A stretch of 45,926 nucleotides of DNA from Ruminococcaceae bacterium UBA6353 (GTDB taxonomy: Bacteria; Bacillota; Clostridia; Oscillospirales; Acutalibacteraceae), in the NCBI GenBank assembly GCA_002437905.1, contig DJRT01000016.1:1-45926 (forward strand), given 5' to 3'. The notes under the pieces are model-generated. The model was not told where the DNA came from. It worked only from the letters and a program-made list of their open reading frames with translations, and searched no databases. Below, piece after piece: positions 39,739 to 45,926 of this stretch; the stretch's first letter is position 1; every line of letters begins with the position of its first letter. The position numbers and the translations under genes were made by a program.

Positions 39739-41037
39739 ATGCAAAAGAAACTATCGGAGCTGAAACACTTCCACTGGCGGTTGTGGGGTGCTCTTTGCGC
39801 TCTTGCGCTGATTCCGGCAATCTATCAAACCGTGAAAACATTCTTGGTCTCCTCCAGTGCGCAGGATGGTGCATTTGATATCATCGGGCAGATGGAGTGG
39901 TTTGATTTGATCAACGAAACTCTACAGGCGTTCCTGATTGTGCCACTGTATTCTGTGTTGAACCGGATTTTGAAAAATCACCGGAACGAATTTGCAGCGG
40001 CCACTTTCAAGACCGGACTTTGTGCTGCCCTGGTATATATGCTCTTTTCGGTCAGTGTCCTAACTTACGGTACGACGCTCATCCATGCCATGGATCCGGG
40101 CGAAATCGATTTGGCGCTTACCTCGGCCTATCTCCGCCTTGAGATGGTTGCTTTTATGATGGGGCTTATCGTCAGCTTCGCTAATGTGGTTTTCGTTGTG
40201 ATCGGCAAGGATAAAAATGTTTACATCTTCCTGGCTATTCGTACGACGCTATCGTTGGTTGCGGATTTTCTGCTGATCCCACATTTCGGCGTTATCGGTA
40301 TGGCTATCTCAAATATCATTACCAATACAGCGCTTTCTTTCCTGTGTGTGTTGCTTCTTTATCGGCAGGGATATATAGTGCCCTGCCGCTTCAAAAAATG
40401 TGATGGTACCATGTTCCGTGAATGGGGCAGAACCGGCGTGTTTTCAGGGCTGCAGCAGTTCCTTGACAACTTTATTTATGCTGTTATGGTCTGCAAGATG
40501 GTAAACATGGTCGCTGAGCAGGGCAACTACTGGATCGCAAACAACTTTATCTGGGGCTGGCTACTGATCCCGATTTCCTCTCTGGCTGAGGTCATTCGTT
40601 CAGACTGCAAGGACGGGTACAGAGGGCTGCGGCAATTCAACTATTGTTTTATTGCTGCCGCAAGCATTGCGCTCTGGCTTATTACCATCCCGGCATGGAT
40701 ACCATTCTTCCGCTATGCGCAGGGGCTTGACAATGCGGAGGAAATCTTTAGCATTGTTATCAGGCTTCTTCCTTTCTACATTGCGTATGCGGGCTGTGCA
40801 ATCATCGACAATCTCTTTGTCGGTTTGGGGAAAACAGTCTATATTGCGGTCAATTCGCTGATCATCAATCTTGGGTATTACGGAATTTTTTATATCCTAT
40901 ATCGCACCCACACCATTACCTTCACGATGAGCAGGATTATTCTGATGTTTGGTTTCGGCATGGTCGTGCATTATGTCGTTTCGCTTGTTGAGGAAAAAGT
41001 ATTTTTCAAAAGAGCATTAAACGATAAAGCCGAATAA
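39739..41037 (+). CDS. MATE-like (MatE) polytopic membrane transporter
   Basis: This is a 432-residue protein with about twelve hydrophobic segments and the layout of MATE/MOP-superfamily exporters. The two halves are related, with short loops such as DFLLIPHFGVIGMAISNIITN. It is likely a cation-coupled exporter of drugs or metabolites. GGGGGA is 7 bases before the ATG. The gene is more AT-rich than its neighbours and stands alone with its own promoter and terminator, suggesting acquisition. The substrate is unknown; it may or may not be linked to the operon before it. Confidence 0.75.
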   Translation: MQKKLSELKHFHWRLWGALCALALIPAIYQTVKTFLVSSSAQDGAFDIIGQMEWFDLINETLQAFLIVPLYSVLNRILKNHRNEFAAATFKTGLCAALVYMLFSVSVLTYGTTLIHAMDPGEIDLALTSAYLRLEMVAFMMGLIVSFANVVFVVIGKDKNVYIFLAIRTTLSLVADFLLIPHFGVIGMAISNIITNTALSFLCVLLLYRQGYIVPCRFKKCDGTMFREWGRTGVFSGLQQFLDNFIYAVMVCKMVNMVAEQGNYWIANNFIWGWLLIPISSLAEVIRSDCKDGYRGLRQFNYCFIAAASIALWLITIPAWIPFFRYAQGLDNAEEIFSIVIRLLPFYIAYAGCAIIDNLFVGLGKTVYIAVNSLIINLGYYGIFYILYRTHTITFTMSRIILMFGFGMVVHYVVSLVEEKVFFKRALNDKAE

Positions 41038-41049
41038 ATAGTAACAAGA

Positions 41050-41084
41050 AAAGGCTTCGGAGCAAAATCCGAAGCCTTTCCCGT
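41050..41084. terminator. Bidirectional terminator between the MATE gene and prfB
   Basis: AAAGGCTTCGGA (41050-41061) pairs with TCCGAAGCCTTT (41068-41079) and lies between two convergent genes. Confidence 0.87.
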
Positions 41085-41119
41085 GTTTATTTTGATCGGA
41101 AATTAGAGCGGTTGATTTT

Positions 41120-42256
41120 TTAATCCTCGGCGCTGCTTGCCTTGCCCAGTGTGCCGTTTGCTGCGGCCTGCAGGTAGGCGTTGATAAAGCCGTCGATATC
41201 GCCGTCCATCACGGCCTGGATGTTGCCCATCTCGTAGCCGGTGCGGTGATCTTTGGCCAGGGTGTAGGGCATGAAGACATAGGAGCGGATCTGGCTGCCC
41301 CATTCAATTTTCATCTGCGTGCCTTTGATGTCGTCAATTTTTTCCAGATGCTCACGCTCTTTGATCTCCACCAGCTTGGATTTCAGCATAGCCATGGCCT
41401 TGTCGCGGTTTTGGAACTGGCTGCGCTCATTCTGGCAGGCCACCACAATGCCGGTGGGGATATGGGTCAGACGCACGGCCGAGGAGGTTTTGTTGATATG
41501 CTGGCCGCCGGCGCCGGAGGAGCGGAAAACATCCATTTTGATATCCTCCGGGCGAATATCCACTTCGGTATCTTCGTCGATCTCCGGAATGACCTCCAGA
41601 GCCGAAAAGGAGGTGTGCCGCCGGCCGGAGGCGTCGAAGGGGGAGATGCGTACCAGACGGTGCACGCCGGCCTCGCCCTTAAGATAGCCATAGGCGTTCA
41701 TCCCAACGATCTCGATAGAGGCGCTCTTCAGCCCTGCCTCGTCGCCGTCCAGATAGTCCAGAATATTGTACTGGAAGCCGTGGTTTTCCGCCCAGTGCGT
41801 ATACATCCGGTAAAGCATGGAGGCCCAGTCCTGTGCCTCGGTGCCGCCGGCGCCCGCGTGGAAGGTGAGGATGGCGTTTTTGCTGTCGTATTCTCCGCTC
41901 AGCAGGGTGGCCAGGCGCTGCGTTTCCATGGATTTTTCGATCTGCTCGATGCCGGCGGTGCATTCGTCCATCAGCGACAGATCCTCTGCTTCGTTGGCCA
42001 GCTCGATCAGGGTCAGCGTATCCTGATAGTCGGTGTGCAGCTTTTCATAGGCTTCGATCTTGCTTTTCAGCACGGCTGTTTTCTGCGTAATGCGCTTGGC
42101 TGTCTCCATATCGTCCCAAAAGCCCGGCGCAGCAGCCTGCGCATCCAGCTCGTCTGCCTCCCGCTGCAGCTGCTTCAGTCCAATGGAATTGGCCAGATCC
42201 TCGATCTGCGGTTCCATAGCCTCTAATTTCAGTTTCAGTTCTTCAAATTGCAGCAT
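41120..42256 (-). CDS. prfB: Peptide chain release factor 2
   Basis: This is a 378-residue class I release factor for UAA and UGA. The stop-codon recognition tripeptide is in ISPFDASGRRHT and the peptidyl-hydrolysis GGQ in SSGAGGQHINKTSSAVR. The frame is open from the first ATG to the end: the region around residues 22-32 (ANSIGLKQLQR), where most prfB genes have an in-frame UGA and a programmed +1 frameshift, reads straight through. Promoter TTTACA/TATAAT lies 34 bases upstream, and AGGAG precedes the ATG. Confidence 0.96.
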   Translation of the reverse strand: MLQFEELKLKLEAMEPQIEDLANSIGLKQLQREADELDAQAAAPGFWDDMETAKRITQKTAVLKSKIEAYEKLHTDYQDTLTLIELANEAEDLSLMDECTAGIEQIEKSMETQRLATLLSGEYDSKNAILTFHAGAGGTEAQDWASMLYRMYTHWAENHGFQYNILDYLDGDEAGLKSASIEIVGMNAYGYLKGEAGVHRLVRISPFDASGRRHTSFSALEVIPEIDEDTEVDIRPEDIKMDVFRSSGAGGQHINKTSSAVRLTHIPTGIVVACQNERSQFQNRDKAMAMLKSKLVEIKEREHLEKIDDIKGTQMKIEWGSQIRSYVFMPYTLAKDHRTGYEMGNIQAVMDGDIDGFINAYLQAAANGTLGKASSAED

Positions 42257-42290
42257 GGTCTTGCTCCTATCTCAAGTATTCCAATATAGT

Positions 42291-42319
42291 ATTATACAAA
42301 AATTGCCGCGGCTTGTAAA
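42291..42319 (-). promoter_or_regulatory. Promoter of prfB
   Basis: On the minus strand TTTACA (42319-42314) and TATAAT (42296-42291) are separated by 17 bases. Confidence 0.85.
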
Positions 42320-42390
42320 GAAAAAAATCCCGTGTACAGCGTTTTTTTCGGATATGGGCGGTAAATGGCCCGCTTCACCGGCTTTTTATC

Positions 42391-42419
42391 TTGACATCAC
42401 CGGTGGAATGTGCTATAGT
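42391..42419 (+). promoter_or_regulatory. Promoter of tRNA-Gln
   Basis: TTGACA (42391-42396) and TATAGT (42414-42419) are separated by 17 bases. The spacer holds an 8-base palindrome, CACCGGTG. The first tRNA base is 36 bases downstream. Confidence 0.88.
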
Positions 42420-42454
42420 ACCAACGCAGGCTGCGCAGCGGCGCAGGACAATAT

Positions 42455-42528
42455 TGGGCTGTAGTCTAGCGGTAGGACACGTGACTTTGACTCACGCCGT
42501 GGTGGTTCAACTCCACCCAGCCCAGCCA
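42455..42528 (+). tRNA. tRNA-Gln (anticodon UUG)
   Basis: This is a complete cloverleaf. The acceptor TGGGCTG pairs with CAGCCCA, the anticodon stem CGTGA/TCACG closes a loop CTTTGAC with anticodon TTG, and the T arm has GTTCAACT. CCA is encoded, with discriminator G. It has its own promoter and terminator. Confidence 0.96.
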
Positions 42529-42531
42529 GTG

Positions 42532-42569
42532 ATCGACAAATCTCCCCAGAGGTTTGTCGATTTTCTTTT
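42532..42569 (+). terminator. Terminator of tRNA-Gln
   Basis: ATCGACAAA pairs with TTTGTCGAT and is followed by TTTCTTTT, directly after the tRNA. Confidence 0.88.
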
Positions 42570-42733
42570 CCGCTCCTCACGGTATTGTTCTTATTTGTCA
42601 CACCAGCACAAAATTCCACACGACAGTGCAGGGAGGAGCTTGGTTCTGCTAATACCGGTCTTGGCGCAGAATTTTCATAAGGCGTTTTTCTGGGTGGCAA
42701 GCAAGTTTTGCATTTCCAAATAGGAAATAGCGC

Positions 42734-42762
42734 TTGACAAATCGCCGGAAATCCTGTACAAT
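42734..42762 (+). promoter_or_regulatory. Promoter of the tRNA-Thr/tRNA-Tyr unit
   Basis: A perfect TTGACA (42734-42739) and TACAAT (42757-42762) are separated by 17 bases, 42 bases before tRNA-Thr. Apart from this promoter, I see no gene between 42570 and 42804. Confidence 0.88.
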
Positions 42763-42804
42763 ACACAGGCAGATGTGCGTGGGGCATTCCCGCTCATTTC
42801 ATTC

Positions 42805-42880
42805 GCTGGCATAGCTCAGTTGGTAGAGCAGCTGATTTGTAATCAGCAGGTCGGGGGTTCAAGTCCGTCCACCAGCTCCA
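42805..42880 (+). tRNA. tRNA-Thr (anticodon UGU), with helix mismatches
   Basis: The anticodon stem GCTGA/TCAGC closes a loop TTTGTAA with anticodon TGT. The D arm is intact and CCA is encoded. The acceptor stem, however, is GCTGGCA against CACCAGC, so the last two pairs are C-A and A-C, and the T stem GGGGG/CCGTC has a G-G mismatch. The unit has a consensus promoter, so it is likely transcribed; whether it is fully functional is uncertain. It complements the GGU isoacceptor at 1185-1260. Confidence 0.88.
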
Positions 42881-42895
42881 ATTTAATAAAGATAT

Positions 42896-42980
42896 GGAAG
42901 AGTTCCCGAGCGGCCAAAGGGAACAGACTGTAAATCTGTCGTCAGTGACTTCGGTGGTTCGAATCCACCCTCTTCCACCA
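42896..42980 (+). tRNA. tRNA-Tyr (anticodon GUA)
   Basis: This is an 85-base class II tRNA. The acceptor GGAAGAG pairs with CTCTTCC, and the anticodon stem ACAGA/TCTGT closes a loop CTGTAAA with anticodon GTA. The long variable arm (TCGTCAGTGACTTCG) is typical of bacterial tRNA-Tyr. CCA is encoded. It lies 15 bases after tRNA-Thr(UGU) in one transcript. Confidence 0.95.
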
Positions 42981-43018
42981 AAAATCGGTAAGTGTCGTTT
43001 GATACTTACCGATTTTTA
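42981..43018 (+). terminator. Terminator of the tRNA-Thr/tRNA-Tyr unit
   Basis: AAAATCGGTAAGTGTC pairs with GATACTTACCGATTTT around a GTTT loop, followed by T residues. It begins immediately after the CCA of tRNA-Tyr. Confidence 0.92.
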
Positions 43019-43032
43019 CTTCTTCACTTTCA

Positions 43033-43103
43033 ACTTTTCACTCTTCACTAAAAATCATACCAATTTTTGGGAAGTAATAAGTAACAGTGAATAGTGAAAA
43101 AGT
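43033..43103. repeat. Imperfect inverted repeat, MITE-like, in AT-rich spacer
   Basis: ACTTTTCACTCTTCACT (43033-43049) is the reverse complement of AGTGAATAGTGAAAAAGT (43086-43103) apart from one substitution and one extra A. A second, shorter palindrome ATATCGCT-C-AGCGATAT lies at 43147-43163. The 281 bases between tRNA-Tyr and the next gene hold these repeats and a promoter but no gene. Confidence 0.55.
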
Positions 43104-43201
43104 ATTTTGCAAAACTTTGGCTTGCTTCTCCTGTAAGTATTATTTCATATCGCTCAGCGATATTTCATTATTTATTTCTACATTTTCCCCTTAATGTATA
43201 C

Positions 43202-43230
43202 TTGTTTTACACGGACAATTAAAGTATAAT
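43202..43230 (+). promoter_or_regulatory. Promoter of the small membrane-protein pair
   Basis: TTGTTT (43202-43207), a 17-base spacer and a perfect TATAAT (43225-43230) lie 31 bases before the first start codon. Confidence 0.75.
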
Positions 43231-43261
43231 AAACATATAAAAAATATTAGGAGCATTTACT

Positions 43262-43669
43262 ATGGCTTGTTTTCTTGTACCCGCCGCAGAGGCAATAGTC
43301 GTTACCGCAGTATACGCAGTAACAAAAAAGAAAGAACAAAAAGAAGAATTGCCGAAATTCTCAAAAGAAAAGGATTTAAGCAATGACAAACCGTCTGTCA
43401 CCCGTTCGAAAAAGATATCATGGCTTATGTCTATGCTGTGGGGCGGAGTTCTTCTGCTTGCGTTCGAGCATTTTTACCACGGTGAGATTCAGCCGTTTCC
43501 GCCGTTTTTAACCGCAATGATGAGTCCCGACGGAACTGCGGATATGATTCACGAAATGGCAACCGTCGGAGTCGCCATGGCTGTAATCGTAACGCTCGCA
43601 TGGGCTGTAATGTGCCTTATATCAAGCGTAAAAACTAAAAAAACAGCCGACAGCATAACCGCAGAATAA
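43262..43669 (+). CDS. Small membrane protein of unknown function
   Basis: This is a 135-residue protein with an N-terminal hydrophobic stretch (MACFLVPAAEAIVVTAVYAV). A charged linker rich in Lys and Glu follows, then two hydrophobic segments (about 51-70 and 97-119). I recognise the MACFLVP(A/T)AEAIV opening as a recurrent one in uncharacterised Clostridia proteins, but no function is known to me. TAGGAG lies ahead of the ATG. It is coupled to a second membrane protein 14 bases on. Codon use is AT-rich compared with the left part of the window. Confidence 0.75.
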   Translation: MACFLVPAAEAIVVTAVYAVTKKKEQKEELPKFSKEKDLSNDKPSVTRSKKISWLMSMLWGGVLLLAFEHFYHGEIQPFPPFLTAMMSPDGTADMIHEMATVGVAMAVIVTLAWAVMCLISSVKTKKTADSITAE

Positions 43670-43683
43670 GGAGACTCCACGGT

Positions 43684-43992
43684 ATGACTCTTCTAATAAC
43701 GCTTGCCGCCGCGGTCGTTTCGACGATAATATGGTATCTAAACGACAACAGAGACACTTACAAACTCGGCACGCTCTCGCTTATCTACTGGGGAGCTTCC
43801 CTGATGTGGTTTATTGATTTTGCAGCCGAATACATAAATTTACGAAGCGAATATTTCAATCAAAGCTTTGAAGACATTTTGAGCGATTCAATTCTCGGAT
43901 TTACAGCGGTTGTAATCGGACTGACCGCATGGGTTGTTATAATTCTTATAAAAGACCCTAAGAATGTCTTTAAAAAATCAAAAAACAAATAA
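43684..43992 (+). CDS. Small three-helix membrane protein of unknown function
   Basis: This is a 102-residue protein with about three hydrophobic segments (2-17, 31-48 and 69-90) and a basic C-terminal tail (KDPKNVFKKSKNK). AAGGAG precedes the ATG by 9 bases. It follows the previous gene by 14 bases in the same direction, so the two are likely one transcript and perhaps partners in the membrane. Not recognised. Confidence 0.72.
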   Translation: MTLLITLAAAVVSTIIWYLNDNRDTYKLGTLSLIYWGASLMWFIDFAAEYINLRSEYFNQSFEDILSDSILGFTAVVIGLTAWVVIILIKDPKNVFKKSKNK

Positions 43993-44001
43993 TTAAAAGT
44001 T

Positions 44002-44033
44002 GTCCCGCCTCCGTTTTCTTTCGGACGCGGGAT
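44002..44033. terminator. Stem-loop between convergent genes
   Basis: GTCCCGC and GCGGGA(T) pair, with an inner TCCG/CGGA stem. T-tracts on either side are weak, so it is a probable rather than certain terminator. Confidence 0.5.
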
Positions 44034-44045
44034 AAATTTATGTTA

Positions 44046-45851
44046 TTAATCAAATTCCGATTCCGGCTCATACGGGTCAAACAATCTGCAGTTTGAACCC
44101 ATATAATACCTTTCTACATCAAGACAGTAAGTATTTTCACCGAAATCACTGCTTTTAATTTCGGGATCGTTATTCTCGGCAATGCGGTGTACCCATAAAA
44201 GCGCGCCCGCCGACGGCATAGAAATTGACACCCAAAGATTTGAAAGAGTATAAAAAAGGTGATTATTATTGTATTTCATTCGAATATAACATGCGATATT
44301 CGCAGCAGGGACAACGGTTCGTTCGGGGTATTTGCATCCAAGCCCCAAAAGCTCGTTTGCTCTTTCAAACGCCGCGTCGACAAACGAAATAATATCATTA
44401 TAGTCTTCGCCGAAAATCCAATCGTTGTTAATATCACACTCTATTCCGAGCAGCCGAGTTATGATTTGAGCAGACATCCGTCTGTCGGTATTGAGAAATT
44501 TCTGTGCCGTATCAATAAATTTTCCCACAAACATACACGAATTTTCTATCCGCTTTTCCTGCGGGGTAAGGTATTTGTTCGGATTCATCAAAACATTGAC
44601 AATACCGTCGATTTCGTCGAACAAATCGTCAAGATCCTCCTCATAGATATCGTCAGTATCGTAATCTTCCGAATCCTGTGAGTTTTCACCGGATACAATC
44701 TCCGCGTCGTCCGTATAAAAATGAATTTCGTCACCGACCAGTTTTTCATAATATAAATTACGTCCGCAGACCGTAAATTCACCGGTTTTCTTGCCGGAGA
44801 GAAACTGTCCCGTGTAACAGACATAGCCGTATTTGCCGTCCTTAATGTCGTCGGTGTATTCCATAAGCGTTCCGCGTCCGTCCGGTACCCCGTTTTTAAA
44901 TTCGCCGTCATACATATCCTTATCGGCAAACATATAAATTCCGCACCCGTCGGGATTACCCTCGGAATTCATTTCACCCTCGTACACATCGCCCGATTCG
45001 AAAACCACGCGCCTTATATTCTTCATAGGTTTTCCGTTTTTGCCGAGCGGAATACCGCAGTCTGTTTCCTTTTCGAGTCTATCCTTAAAAACCTTATACA
45101 TGCCGAGCGAGCTTTCGTCAACATACTGCTGTGTCCACGCATAAATCATAACGTTTAATTCATCATCGGGAATAAATTCGGCATATTTTATATACCTGCT
45201 CAGAGGATTTCCGAACGTGGCTTTAACGGACATGGAAGCAAGATATGAAATAAGCGAAGAAACCGCTTTTTTGTTTATATTATTATACGTATAACCCGTA
45301 ACGTATTTATAATAATTTTTAGCTTTCTGCCACGGCGTCTCGGTCCACGCAATTTCCAAAAACTTATAGTGAAAATACTTTTTTAAATCAAATCCGATAT
45401 ATCTTTTATTTCCGCCGTTATTAACGTCGCTGATCTGCGAATAGAACTCCGCCGCCGCGGCGGCAGCCGAAGGATCTCCGTTTAAGGCGGCAAAATTAAG
45501 ATATGAAATTGCCTTTTCGGGATTACCCTCTTCCGTATAATACTTTCCGATAAGATAATAAGCGTACGGAACTTTCATGTCGAGCAGTTCCTGTATCGCG
45601 CGCTCTTTTTTATCGGCGGTATTCGCTTTTTCAAATTTAGGAATCGCATGTTTCAGTTTCTTTACCGCCTTATCTGCCAAAGCGGAATCAACATTACTGT
45701 AATCGGCTGATACAAGAGACGCATATTCTTGTATACTGTCCGAATCTCCGTACTGTCCGGCTTTAAAATAATATGAGGCTTTTTCCGTTTTGTCTGCGCA
45801 TGCTTCGGCTTTCTTTTTATACTCGTCAACAATCCCATGCGTTTTTAACAT
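44046..45851 (-). CDS. TPR/Sel1-like plus MORN-repeat protein of unknown function
   Basis: This is a 601-residue soluble protein without a signal peptide. Residues about 1-135 hold helical TPR/Sel1-type repeats (ASYYFKAGQYGDSDS, YAYYLIGKYYTEEGNPEKAISYLNF). About 295-370 hold MORN-type repeats (GDVYEGEMNSEGNPDGCGIY, YDGEFKNGVPDGRGTL, YTGQFLSGKKTGEF). An Asp/Glu-rich linker follows (SQDSEDYDTDDIYEEDLDDLF), then an uncharacterised C-terminal domain. MORN repeats usually mediate membrane or protein contacts. AGAGGTG precedes the ATG, and promoter TTGTTT/TATTAT lies upstream. AT-rich; function not recognised. Confidence 0.82.
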   Translation of the reverse strand: MLKTHGIVDEYKKKAEACADKTEKASYYFKAGQYGDSDSIQEYASLVSADYSNVDSALADKAVKKLKHAIPKFEKANTADKKERAIQELLDMKVPYAYYLIGKYYTEEGNPEKAISYLNFAALNGDPSAAAAAAEFYSQISDVNNGGNKRYIGFDLKKYFHYKFLEIAWTETPWQKAKNYYKYVTGYTYNNINKKAVSSLISYLASMSVKATFGNPLSRYIKYAEFIPDDELNVMIYAWTQQYVDESSLGMYKVFKDRLEKETDCGIPLGKNGKPMKNIRRVVFESGDVYEGEMNSEGNPDGCGIYMFADKDMYDGEFKNGVPDGRGTLMEYTDDIKDGKYGYVCYTGQFLSGKKTGEFTVCGRNLYYEKLVGDEIHFYTDDAEIVSGENSQDSEDYDTDDIYEEDLDDLFDEIDGIVNVLMNPNKYLTPQEKRIENSCMFVGKFIDTAQKFLNTDRRMSAQIITRLLGIECDINNDWIFGEDYNDIISFVDAAFERANELLGLGCKYPERTVVPAANIACYIRMKYNNNHLFYTLSNLWVSISMPSAGALLWVHRIAENNDPEIKSSDFGENTYCLDVERYYMGSNCRLFDPYEPESEFD

Positions 45852-45881
45852 ATTTTACACCTCTTGATGAAATTTTTTATC

Positions 45882-45910
45882 ATAATAACATATTTTACAG
45901 AAATAAACAA
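45882..45910 (-). promoter_or_regulatory. Promoter of the TPR/MORN gene
   Basis: On the minus strand TTGTTT (45910-45905) and TATTAT (45887-45882) are separated by 17 bases, about 30 bases before the start. Confidence 0.65.
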
Positions 45911-45926
45911 TAAGAAAAATGAATTA

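Noticed and set aside
42060..42464. Plus-strand frame opposite the start of prfB
   Set aside because: It is antisense to a well-supported gene and crosses the prfB promoter and the tRNA-Gln promoter.
42413..42787. Minus-strand frame across tRNA-Gln
   Set aside because: It overlaps a clear tRNA and terminator on the other strand and has no start signal.

Overview
The window reads as a chromosomal segment of a GC-rich, gut-type anaerobic Clostridia, most likely of the Oscillospiraceae/Ruminococcaceae kind. The evidence is Bacillota gene order (tig-clpP-clpX-lon-ysxC; rplS followed by signal peptidases, rbgA, rnhB and yraN; rsmD-coaD), strong GGAGG ribosome-binding sites, sigma-A promoters with 17-base spacers, and many carbohydrate genes. 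Species cannot be fixed from this sequence. Three stretches are visibly more AT-rich than the rest: the insertion sequence at 1-1077, the MATE gene around 39.5-41.0 kb, and the right end from about 42.98 kb.

Layout. 1-1077: IS3/IS150-type element with a broken orfB and a hairpin at its outer end. 1149-1340: tRNA-Thr(GGU) and tRNA-Asp(GUC) on the minus strand. 1480-1613: a promoter followed by a foldable, gene-free segment. 1601-2313: two half-size TauE/SafE membrane proteins. 2367-5430: Gfo/Idh/MocA oxidoreductase and GH78-like rhamnosidase. 5427-7890: B12-binding-type radical SAM protein and its DUF2344 partner. 8087-14800: rplS with a structured leader, tandem signal peptidases, rbgA, rnhB, yraN, M19 dipeptidase, thrC and a metallophosphoesterase. 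15033-21453: trigger factor, ClpP, ClpX, Lon and YsxC, a protein quality-control block. 21599-22480: DUF4349 lipoprotein. 22570-26736 (minus): two NodB-like deacetylase paralogues and a GH2 beta-mannosidase-like enzyme, with a divergent AraC regulator. 27871-31594: galM, rsmD, coaD, a coiled-coil protein and an LCP-family protein.

31637-39408 is the most distinctive block. An AraC regulator is divergent from a seven-gene operon encoding mannonate dehydratase (UxuA), a D-mannonate oxidoreductase-type SDR, three different xylose-isomerase-like TIM barrels and two paralogous Gfo/Idh/MocA dehydrogenases. This resembles an oxidative (3-keto-sugar) glycoside or sugar-acid route feeding into the hexuronate pathway. 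The operon has no transporter, hydrolase, kdgK, kdgA or uxaC.

39739-41037: MATE-type transporter. 41120-42256 (minus): prfB without the usual programmed frameshift. 42455-42980: tRNA-Gln, tRNA-Thr(UGU) and tRNA-Tyr. From there to the end lies an AT-rich, possibly acquired region with inverted repeats, two small membrane proteins and a 601-residue TPR/Sel1-plus-MORN protein. I saw no CRISPR array, prophage, rRNA or replication origin.
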